From assembly GCA_029204225.1 (NCBI GenBank), contig CM055100.1:18313595-18377594 (forward strand): a DNA stretch of 64,000 bases, in the 5' to 3' direction. Position 1 is the stretch's first letter. Each line of letters begins with the position of its first letter. Shown here in pieces: positions 10,333 through 19,479 of the stretch. Both the position numbers and the translations under genes were made by a program. A model generated the notes under the pieces. It was not told where the DNA came from. It searched no databases and was given only the letters and a program-made list of their open reading frames with translations. The DNA is from Diphasiastrum complanatum. Lineage: Eukaryota > Streptophyta > Lycopodiopsida > Lycopodiales > Lycopodiaceae.

Positions 10333-10762
10333 AAACTGTGTTTTTATTGCAAAACATGCTTTAATTGACTTTCACTCACACCGTCCCTGTCATATACCAA
10401 GCAACTTCAATACTTCTGTCACACCTCAAACTTATGGAAGAGCTGGAACTTTCTGTCTGGTGAAGTGAAGGCTTGTACTCCTCATCATCATCAGAATCTT
10501 GCTCAACAGTATCTTTGGTATCCTCCTTGTGGTCGTTTGTTCCCCAAACCCTAAACCCCAAACCAAACAAAAGGCCAACATTTTAGCGCGTTTTCAGGTG
10601 TTTGTGTGGTGTGCATCCCCGATTCCGTAGCGTGATGAAAACAACTGCAACAAAACTGCTACTAATAGTGGTGAATGGTGGTCAGAACCGTGCCATTCAC
10701 TACAGGGAGTGAATGGTCACCAGAAGAGTGGATGGTCATCATAACTGTGCCATTCACTACCG

Positions 10763-11028
10763 GGAACCAGGAGACCTACTGGCTGGCCCGACGACGAGGG
10801 ACCCTTTCCCGGACCGTGGCCAGTTGTCTATGGTGAAGTTAATTCCAATCCGCTGCGTTTCCTTGCCCTCGCCAGCTGGGGCAGAGGGGGAGCAGGTTCG
10901 AGGACCGTGAGGGCACGTAGCTGCAGCTCCGGTAGTCGTCCCATTATCTCTCGCTGGCTCTCGTGAATTCTGCTTCTTGCTTCCGTTCGTTGTGTCGGCG
11001 GACATGTACTAGGACATGCTCCGATTAG
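10763..11028. other. GC-rich spacer, no assigned gene
   Basis: The minus strand is open for 82 codons starting MSADTTNGSKKQ, rich in Thr, Gly, Pro and Arg. I do not recognise it. It could be a first exon or chance. Confidence 0.3.
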
Positions 11029-11525
11029 TCATGCTCCAGGAACACAGTCCACAGGTTCGTGATCCCGATACGAACCCAAGGGATCGAGCCTGGCTCGATT
11101 CGGGTATCGTTCGGTCAAAATGGCCCTTCGACTGGAGAGAAACGCAATTAGGTCAAGCAAAATGGACTAGTTTTGCAACTCTCCGTCTGACGGCCCCGTT
11201 TCTCCAAACGGGATCCGTTTTAGGTGCCGTCTGTTTCGGCCAGTGGACAACCTCGATATGAACCTGTGGGAACAAACAGGATGAGGAAACGACCGACGGT
11301 CGGCCCGCAACATTTGTCCGAAGTTCGACGTTAAACAGGGCTTCAGGGACACTTTGTCCGGGCGGGACCTGAATACTGGGAGATGTTTGGGAGCCCCCCT
11401 GTTGGTACGCAAAATTTCGACAGCATGTTGTAGCGTGTTGAAGTAGTGCCATAAGTAATTAGTAAGCTGTTGAAGTTCATCTGGGGAAAAACCTATCTCA
11501 TCAACCGAGACACAGTAGTGTGTAG
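11029..11525. repeat. Diverged direct repeat, right copy
   Basis: One fairly complete unit related to the repeats at 8488-9305, in the same orientation, ending with the same TAATTAGTAAGCTGTTGAAG trailer and the GAGACACAGTAGTGTGTAG segment that parallels AAGACACAATATTGTGTAG near 9283. The hAT-like element 2 coding sequence begins directly after it. Confidence 0.7.
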
Positions 11526-13373
11526 GTCTGCTGCACCTACGCCTCTGCCATCAGCGTCGGATCTGCACGGCCCATCCACATCCTCCGCTTTCGCACCTAC
11601 ACCTATGCCACCACCTCCAGGTCCGCATCGTCCATCCACATCCTCCCAGCCATCCACATCCCGAGGCACCAGACAGATGTCCATGCCGGGATCTTTCAGA
11701 GAGGGGCAGCACATAGCACAGATGTTCTATGACCTAAACCTCCCCTTTATCATGGCATCATCCCGCATCTTTCGAGAGGCTATCTCGAAAGTTGCAGTCT
11801 GCAGGACCAGCTACACACCACCCACAGCCGACGCACTACGCGGCCCTTTGTTCCAGGAGCGGGTTGCTTCCGTGAGAGAGAGACTAGCCGCACTGCAGGA
11901 GGCTTGGGATAGATACGGCTGTTCCATCATGGCGATGGAGGTTGTGACGGACAATGCGTCCAACTGTCGCGGTATGGGGGAGCTTCTTATGGCAGAGTAC
12001 CCCTCCATTGTGTGGACTCCATGTGCCGCACACTCACTGGACCTCCTCCTCCATTCCATCGGGCGACTGCTTTGGGTCAGTGAGATTCTCACAAGGGCAC
12101 TTGCGGTTGTGGACTTCGTCACAAGCAAACGCCGCATGACTGCCCTTTTCCGCACATTCAGCAGGTAAGATGCTACTTCTTTTTTGGCTCGTTCAAGATG
12201 CTTCTTTTTTTTTTCCGCTCGTTCCATGTGTGCCTCTCATTCCGTTTGTCAATGCAGGCTCGACTTGAAGAAGCCCGCTTGTACCCGCTTCGCCTACCAG
12301 TTCATCATGCTTGAGCGGCTACACAAGCTCAAGGGTGATTTGCGGCACATGGCTACTTCTGCCGAGTTCACTGCCATGGACTTGTCCACGACCCCAGAGT
12401 GCTTGGCCTTCCATGACATCCTCTTCATGGAGCCTTTCTGGGTGGATATGCAGCACTTGATGGACGTCATGCACCCCATCTACTCTGTTATGAGGCTCGT
12501 TGATCGTGAGGGGTGCACGATGGGCCTCATTTATGAGTTCATGGACCGCATAGGCGAGTCTCTCCAGCGTCCTGGGGCTGTTCGGCGAGGACCTTGCACG
12601 TGTCCGAGAGAACAGGCTTTTGCCTGTATCATGGTGGGAGAGCTACGGCGCTGGACAGCTAGATGTGAGGACGCTCGCACTCCGAGTCCTTTCACAGGTA
12701 TGTTGTCTAATCTCTTCATCCAACCAGTTTTCGCATTTTCTCTACAAGGTCGGTACTCACTCGAGTTGTTGCCAATTAATGCAGGACTGTTCTGCTTGCG
12801 TGTGCAAGCGGAACTGGTCATCGTTCAATCTTGTTCACGCGAACAGGCGGAACCGTCTGACGACTGAGTGATGCAATGACTTGGTGTACTGCAACACCAA
12901 CACCAGGGTGGTTTGACGCATCACGGAGAGCATGAGGGCAGGAGGCGCGCGCGCCCTACTGCTGCAGGTATATTTCATTGCTCTATCGTTTTGCTTTTGT
13001 ATTAGTTTAAGACATTCAGTTTAATGCCCTCACGGTTGTTTCGGCTATTCTCACGAATGATTGACTTGTGCACAGATAGCGTAGAGACGACTCAGAGCAT
13101 CACAGGCAGGCAGTTCCTCCTAGAGACCCCCTCGTGGACAGAGGGAGACCCCCAGGCAGGAGTGTACCACAGAGGGTTCCTTCCGGCAGACCCAGAGGCA
13201 GGCCAGCCAAGAGGGGACGCACTGATGATTTTTCTAGTCGTCTCTTGGCAGGCGTTGGCCCAGACTTAGAGGAGTCCCAAATGCCTCCAGACTCCCAGCC
13301 AGACTTTGTATTTGACACGCCTGAGGATGCATCTGGCACGGAGAGGGGTAATTTTTTTAGCACAGACTTGTAG
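11521..13373 (+). pseudogene. hAT-like transposase pseudogene 2 (internal deletion derivative)
   Basis: A Ser/Pro-rich start precedes QMFYDLNLPFIMASSRIF, then YGCSIM, which is joined directly to VVTDNASNC. The SDGWTD… block present in pseudogene 1 is deleted. IVWTPCAAHSLDLLL and FVTSKRRMTALFRTFSR follow. An intron at 12165-12257 (GTAAG…GCAG) interrupts FSR/LDL; pseudogene 1 has no intron there. After GLIYEFMDRIGES a second deletion leads, in another frame, to LPVSWWESYG and LALRVLSQ. A second intron (12698-12784) sits at the same place as in pseudogene 1, then CKRNWSSFNLVH and RNRLT. The tail contains an AT-hook-like GRPRGRPAKRGR and an acidic end. It could only be mobilised in trans. Confidence 0.75.
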
Positions 13374-13561
13374 ATATTGATACACACAGACTATCATGTA
13401 TATTGGCATCAGATGAGATGTATATATTTTTTCACAGTTTATTCGTGTCATGGCTGGTTTATCATGATTGCTTACAAATGGTTAGCTCTGTGAAATTTGA
13501 ATGCTTAGGTAGAAATGGTTTGCTCCGTGCAAGATGAGAGAGAGAGAGAGAAAGAAAGATG
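13374..13561. other. Spacer with short GA run
   Basis: AT-rich sequence with a (GA)9-like run just before the abrupt start of gypsy copy A2. No gene seen. Confidence 0.5.
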
Positions 13562-13562
13562 T

Positions 13563-16272
13563 TAGATCAGGGTCTCATTGTTCCTAGTCACAGCCCTTTT
13601 GGTGCCCCTGTTCTCCTTGTTAGTAAGAAAGATGGTACCAAATGCCTTTGTATTGATTACCGTGCTTTTTTATAAGTTGACTATTCGTAATCAGTACCCT
13701 ATTCCACACATGGATGACCTCTTTGACCAGCTCGGTACGTCTAAAATCTTTTCCAAGATAGACCTTCGTTCTGGATATTACCAAATCAAGATGCACCCTT
13801 CTGACAAACATAAGACTGCTTTTCGTACTCATCTTGGTTTATATGAATTTTGTGTGCTTCCTTTTGGTGTTACTAATGGCCCTCCTACGTTCTAGAATGT
13901 GATGAATAACGTCATGCGTCCGCTTCTTGGTCATTGTGTCTTGGTTTATTTTGATGATATTCTTACTTTTAGTCAGTCTCTTGCTGAGCATGTTTCCCAT
14001 CTTTCCTCTGTATTTCAGTTACTTGTACATCACCAGTTATTTGCTAAGTTGTCTAAATGTTCTTTTGCTGTTTCTAAGATCGAGTTTCTTGGTTTTCTTG
14101 TTTGTAATGGACACATTCGTCTGGACCCTCATAAGGTTCAAGCCATCCAGGATTGGCCTATACCAATTGATATTTATCATGTTCGTATGTTCCTTGGGTT
14201 AGCCACTCACCTTCGTCGTCTAGTTCCTCATTTTGCCACTATTGCAGCTCCTCTTCATGCACTTTTGAAGAAGTCTAGTACTTTTCTTTGGACTTCTGAT
14301 TGTCAGTCAGCGTTTGATACTCTTCGTCGTGCTGTTGTTGATGCTGCCGTTATGTGTTTATCACAGTTTGATCAGAAGTTTCTTGTTGAGACTGACGCTA
14401 GTAATGTTGGTTTGGGTGCTTTACTTTGCCAGTCACAATGTATTATTGCTTATGAGTCGCGTCGTCTTCGCTCTTATGAGCAACGTTATTCTGTGCATGA
14501 GAAAGAGCTTCTTGCTATTATCTATGCTCTTAAGAAGTGGTGTCATTATCTGTATCGAGTTCCATTTGACATTATTACTGATCACCAGTCTTTATGCTAT
14601 TTGTTTTCTCAACGTGACCTTAGTGATCGTCAATTTCGTTGGTTGCAGTTTTTACAGTCTTTTAATTTTTCCATATTGTATCGTCCTGGTCGTGCTAACA
14701 CTGCTGCTGATGCATTATCTCGTCTTCCAGCTTTGTTGAATACACTCGTTTCTACTATTCCTCCATGGTTTGATGATCTACCTGCAGCATACCTTACATG
14801 TTCTGATTTTCGTGATGTTTATAGTTCTGCCCCACCTGTTTCGTCCCGTCCTCATCAGGTTTACTCCATTGTTGACAACCGTCTTTATCGTTATGATTCT
14901 CTTTGTATTCCTAGTTCCTTGGGTATCCGTTCCCAATTGTTGTCGGATGCTCATTCCTCTCCTGTTGGGGGTCACTTTGGTTTTCAGAAGTCTTATGCTC
15001 GTCTCAAAAACCATTTCTATTGGCCCTCTCTTCGATCTGAGCTTGCTGTACTTATTCGTACCTGCCCTTTTTGTTTTCGTAATAAGTACTCCCGTGCTAA
15101 ATTTGCTGGTTTGCTCCAGAGTTGGCCTATTCCTCATTGCCAGTGGACTGATATATCTATGGACTTTATCCTTGGCCTTCTCCATACCCAGCGTGGTCAG
15201 GATCATGTATGGTGGTAGTTGACAGGTTCTCGAAACAGGCACATTTTATACCAGTTCGCAGTACTATCACAGCAGAGCAGTGTGCACGTTTGTTCCTATC
15301 AGAGATTTTCCGCCTGCATGGATTTCCTCGTACTATCCTTTTTGATCGGGATAGTAAGTCTACATCTATATTCTGGACAGAGCTTATGCGTATATTGGAT
15401 GTACAGCTTTTTATGGATTCTGCTTATCATTCTACTTCTGATGGGCAGTCTGAGGTCCTTAACAGGATCCTTGAGGATTATTTACGCCATTTTGTTACTC
15501 CTTCAGGGAAGGATTGGGATCAGCATTTATGTTTAGCAGAGTATAGCTATAATAGCTCTGTTAGTACAAGCACAGGTGTCTCACCATTTTATTATCTCAT
15601 GGCTATGCACCTCTTTTACCTAGCATTTCTCTCCCTCCTAAGAATACACCTGTCACACTTGCATCTTTTCTATCAGGTGCTCGAGAGCTTATCACCCGGG
15701 CCAGTTCTCATTCACAGCATGTTCAGCAGCGTTATCAGACCTCAGTTGATCGTCACCGCCGCCATGTTGAGTTTCAGCTTGGAGATATGGTTTATCTACG
15801 TCTACGGTTTGCACGTCATCATTTTGTCCAGGGCCATGCTTCTACTGAGAAGCTTGCACCACGTTATTATGGGCCTTATCGCATTTTGGAGGCTCTTAGT
15901 CTTGTTACATATCGCTTATAGCTTCCTGCTTCCACACGCGCCTGTGATGTATTCCATGTCAGTTTATTACGTGCTGCTATTGAGGATGACGCTCCTTGTG
16001 ATGCTGAGTTTCCTACTGCTCCAGAGTTATTTCCATTTTTACCTGCTGCTATATTACAGGTTCGTCTCTACCATAGTCGACGCCGCCGGCAGATTCAGTT
16101 TTTGGTCCATTGGGATGGTCGTCCTATTGAGGAGGCCACATGGGAGCCTATTGATGTCTTTTATCATACACCATCACTTGCGGATCAGGCTCGTGCTCTT
16201 GCTGCACTTGTTGATTCCTCTACATCAGATGTTGTTCTAGCTGTTGATGCACCAGGGCTTGCTGCTACTTGA
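13563..16272 (+). pseudogene. gypsy A2 RT-RNase H-integrase-chromodomain
   Basis: RT motifs [12 protein letters not shown] and VYFDDILTFS are intact, but CAG has become TAG at 13893-13895. From 13899 a 439-codon frame covers the rest of RT, the whole RNase H (FLVETDASNVGLGALL, YALKKW, TDHQSL, ADALSRLP) and the integrase zinc region and first catalytic Asp ([11 protein letters not shown]). A one-base loss near 15207 shifts frame; the core continues with VVVDRFSKQAHF, the second Asp in FDRDSKSTS and the Glu in DGQSEVLNR. Further shifts follow. A C-terminal chromodomain is readable (QFLVHWDGRPIEEATWEP), marking a chromovirus-type integrase. Ends at TGA 16270-16272. Confidence 0.85.
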
Positions 16273-16319
16273 TCCAGTTTCTTTTCGGCAGTTGGGTCTT
16301 TTTCTTTTGTGCCAGGGAG

Positions 16320-16762
16320 AGTTATGGACTCGGCTCATTACATTCGCCACGTCCATTTACATTTACTTTACTTTATGCATAAGCAGACCTTGGGCCCTTT
16401 TTTATTCATTAGTGACACTTAGACTATATGGTTGGCCTTTGGCCTTATTATTCATTATTAGGCCATTTGGACATATTACTGGAGATTGGGGGCCTTCTTG
16501 GCGGGCGCACTATTTTCCCTCCCAGTTGGGCCCTAGCCACCGGAAGCTTCCTTTTAGGGCTTCCTCTAGGCTATAAGTAAGGAAACTGTGTCATTTGTTA
16601 TTCAGCTGATGATATTGATCTCTCTCTTTAGCCTCCTTAATCTCTCTATTTCCTGCTTTCTAGGGTTAAGTCTTGCTTATGTGCTGTTTTCATAGCTTAA
16701 GTCTTGCTTATGTGATGCTTTCATAGCTTAGCTCTAGATCAGCTGTGGCTCTATTCGTAACT
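16320..16762 (+). repeat. 3' LTR of gypsy A2, complete
   Basis: 443 bp with ends AGTTATGGAC…TTCGTAACT, preceded by the purine-rich CCAGGGAG tract that would prime plus-strand synthesis. It carries a CTATAAGTA promoter-like element near 16571 and a duplicated phrase (TTAAGTCTTGCTTATGTG) near its 3' end. Confidence 0.85.
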
Positions 16763-16875
16763 GTATCCAACTTGCCACTATACATCTTGATAATCGAGGT
16801 CGTGTGTTCATTGCCAAGATCCTTCTTGAGAGACTTTATACAATTGGCTTGAACGTCAAGTCCAACCCCTTTTAT

Positions 16876-17125
16876 AACAAGGTTTCCTAGTCATAGTCCT
16901 TTTGCTGCTCCTATCCTACTTGTTGATCTAAAGATGGTACTACGAGACTTTGCATCGATTACCATGCCCTTACAAACTCACCATCTGTAACCTGCTTCCT
17001 GTTCCTTATAAGAAAGTTTGATCAATTAGGCAAAGCCAAGCCGTTTTCTAAGATTGACAATCGTTTGGGCTACCCTGAAATTTGCATGCATCCCATTGAT
17101 GAGTATAAGACTCCTTTCCATATTC
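16876..17125 (+). pseudogene. Degenerate gypsy RT relic
   Basis: Across several frames one can read fragments equivalent to SHSPFAAPILLVD.KDGTTRLCIDYHAL, then FDQLGKAKPFSKID, then EICMHPIDEYKT. This is the N-terminal RT palm of another, older gypsy lineage, with many indels. No flanking LTR was found. Confidence 0.6.
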
Positions 17126-17129
17126 CATA

Positions 17130-17894
17130 TAAGTGGAATGGCAATTGCATAAGAAAAATAAAAAAATAACGCAAAATACATCAAAGTGACCCAAGAATAT
17201 ATGATGAGCTTTTGGTTCGTGCATCTTTGCAAGCTTCCATTTTTGCATGATGAACAGTTCTCTCAAAGTCTTTTTTGCTCCATATCTTTCTCATGGAAAC
17301 CATTTGATTCTCTCTACTTCCAACGTTATAATAGAATATGTTCTTGTTTGTCAGTTAAATATATGCACTCATATTTCAACAAACATTTTGATGCCATACC
17401 ACATGAACCTATTTTTAAGTTGACATCAATGTATTACAGCTTACCACGAAGGCTTGAACCTCAAAAATAAGCTTCAAGCTTGAGTGCACAATCCACAAAC
17501 ATGTGGTCATCTTTTTTCTTATCATAAAGGCAAGAGTTTTTAATGTAAGAATAGACCTGTATTTCCATCATGTAGGAGGTTAAGAGAAATCTAATGTGTA
17601 TTTATCACATAAAAAAGGTGGTTGGATTTCACTTGCAGTTTCAAAGTATACCAAGGTGTTCAAGTGACAATATGGAGCGGTCAAGCTTCTACGAGCCAAA
17701 TTCAACAAATATGCTCGATGACATATACAATGCTGAGTCACTAGCTAAAAACATGATCAAAGGTGAGGAGACGCCCTAGAGCTCTTGTTGAACATATGTT
17801 GTCGTGATATTGAGTGTATTCTAGTTGATAAGTTGAAAATGCATTTATGTACATTTGTTGATCTAGAAAAGAAAAGTTCTTTTAACTCCTATGT

Positions 17895-17895
<1 letters not shown>
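17130..17895. other. No gene seen; AT-rich
   Basis: AT-rich sequence without recognisable coding potential or repeats. Confidence 0.5.
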
Positions 17896-17971
<76 letters not shown>

Positions 17972-17982
17972 AGAAGAAGAAG
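17896..17982. repeat. (GA)n(AAG)n microsatellite at LINE 3' end
   Basis: About 36 GA units are followed by five AAG units. On the minus strand this reads (CTT)n(TC)n directly after the LINE's AATAAAGC terminus, so it looks like the microsatellite tail of the LINE. Confidence 0.9.
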
Positions 17983-18378
17983 CTTAAGCTTTATTAATGT
18001 CTTGTAGGTACCCGAAGGTACAAAAGACCAAATATATGTCTCCGTAAAAATCACATACTAAGTTAAACTAGGGCAACAAAACTAAGTCGGAAACATATCT
18101 CTGTACTAAAACGCTCAAATATCATGAAACCAAGTCCAGCCTCACAACTCGGCTGGAGTTGTAAAGTAGGACATGATCAATGATACTCATGGAATGCTCT
18201 GAATGTGTTGAGTAATGCAGCCGCTGCCTGGACCTGTGGGTACCGTGTCTCTTATTATGTCTCAGTCTGTGGGCACTATGTCTTGATCTGTAGGAGATAT
18301 GACTCGGTCTGATGCAATGACATCTATCTTGATGTCTATCTCTGACCGGTATGTCTGTCTCATTCTCCGATCTGGCAT
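17983..18378 (-). other. LINE 3' UTR with AATAAA
   Basis: Non-coding. On the minus strand it ends TTGTACCTTCGGGTACC…CATTAATAAAGC before the pyrimidine microsatellite. A possible polyadenylation signal AATAAA lies at 17990-17995. The short CGGGTACC/GGTACC inverted phrase could form a small 3' terminal hairpin. Confidence 0.5.
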
Positions 18379-18629
18379 CTATATCCTTTGTAGGTCTCTG
18401 TCAGCGTAGAAATCTGTGATAGTAGTCTGGGTATCGATACTGATCTGGTCACTGCATAAGGCCCGTCTTAGAATCATCATCTCTCGTATCATCAATGCTA
18501 CACAACGAGGATCCTCATATGTGATCAGAGCTTGAAGTGAACTGGTGGGATCCCGATATAAACAATAGTATCGTCCTCTAATCTCATAATAGATAGGACA
18601 TATAAAAATGAAATGATGCTCATCCTCAA
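18379..18629 (-). pseudogene. LINE C-terminal end, downstream of gypsy B
   Basis: Reads DEHHFIFICPIYYEIRGRYY, then SSLQALITYEDPRCVALMIR, and ends with a short polar tail. This is the second half of the Cys/His motif and the final helices (P.Y..IR…L……R..A..I) common to this LINE type. The reading frame is intact here apart from the upstream interruption. Confidence 0.65.
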
Positions 18630-19062
18630 TGTTAGGGACAAAACTCCCTTGGGTCCCAAACCTAAACTTGAGACTGTATGATGATTGGGCCTGTTGACTT
18701 GACCGGTGACTCGTGAACCTGCATGGTTGCCACGTGTCATGATCTAGGATGTGCGCATCGCTTGGAGTCTCCCACCTTGGAGGTATACAAGGGGAGGAGG
18801 ACTCATTTGCCATTCTGGAGGTGGATGGAGAACGGTGTGCACGGCCAGGATGAGTGCTAGCTTGAGGCAGGAGATGGCTGAGAGCCTAGGCAGTGGTATG
18901 GGACACTGTCTAGGATGGAGGTCGGATCTTGCTTGTTACGGTCATAGGCCAGGGCACGGAGGGTGGACCCGGATTAGGTCCTATGGTGGGGTGGAATGTG
19001 AATCGTTCGGTCTCTTGTGGTTAACCGGCACCTAGAGGTATGCGGTATGAAAGAGTCTAACA
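18630..19062 (+). repeat. 5' LTR of gypsy B
   Basis: 433 bp, ends TG…CA. A GGTATACAAGG promoter-like element is near 18785. Compared with the 3' LTR it lacks about 16 bp near 18817. Confidence 0.9.
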
Positions 19063-19064
19063 TA

Positions 19065-19077
19065 TGGTATCAGAGCC
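19065..19077 (+). promoter_or_regulatory. Primer binding site of gypsy B
   Basis: TGGTATCAGAGCC, two bases after the LTR end, complementary to initiator tRNA-Met. Confidence 0.9.
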
Positions 19078-19479
19078 ACTGTATGCCGAAAGCAGGTGTG
19101 TTGATCCGAAAGGGTTTTCTTGTAAAGTTTTTTTGATCTTTTGAAATTCATAGTTTAGGCGGAAAATGTGTTTTTTATTCACATTTCGGTTTCCTTTGCT
19201 GTTTTTTGGTTTTGAAGTAGAAAAAAAAAAAAACAGACTTTGACCCCTCCGCGCACTGCCACGTGGCAGTCCTGCAGCAGACAGGTGGCAGGGTGCAGTG
19301 GACAGAGGTTCCGCTGGGTTTTCTGGACTGAGCAGGGACCCGCGCGGGTCTGGGACAATGAACAGGTCCCGTAGGACAGCGCTGGATTATTTCTGTTCAC
19401 GCAGGCAGAGGGGCAGACCAGCGATGAGGGGGGTGGCAACCTGGGCGCTAGCTTGCAGGAGGGCTGGCATATCTTGTGT

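Larger units (their letters stand above)
9316..10762. repeat. Large imperfect inverted repeat carrying gene fragments
   Basis: The arms run about 9316-10035 and 10045-10762. The centre is nearly palindromic: ATTGCTCCGTTTTCGACTCC near 9970 pairs with GGAGTCGAAAACGGAGCAAT near 10120. Outer parts also pair, for example GTAGTGAATGGCA at 9321 with TGCCATTCACTAC near 10690 and again near 10745. Each arm contains, from centre outward, an SNF2-like fragment and then an acidic fragment (DSDDDEEYKPS) read in the opposite direction. Identity between arms is roughly three quarters in the segments aligned by hand. The terminal GTAGTGAATGGC motif could be the end of a DNA transposon, but no target duplication is obvious. 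Confidence 0.75.
13562..16762 (+). mobile_element. Ty3/gypsy element A2 (5'-truncated)
   Basis: The sequence enters abruptly inside RT (homology starts at GATCAGGGTCTCATTG) and runs through RNase H, integrase and chromodomain to a complete 3' LTR. It is nearly identical to gypsy A at the DNA level through the shared region, so both belong to one subfamily. No 5' LTR or target duplication can be identified. Being 5'-truncated, it cannot be autonomous. Confidence 0.85.

Noticed and set aside
11016-11452. Open frames in the GC-rich repeats
   Set aside because: Frames differ between repeat copies and no motif is shared at protein level.
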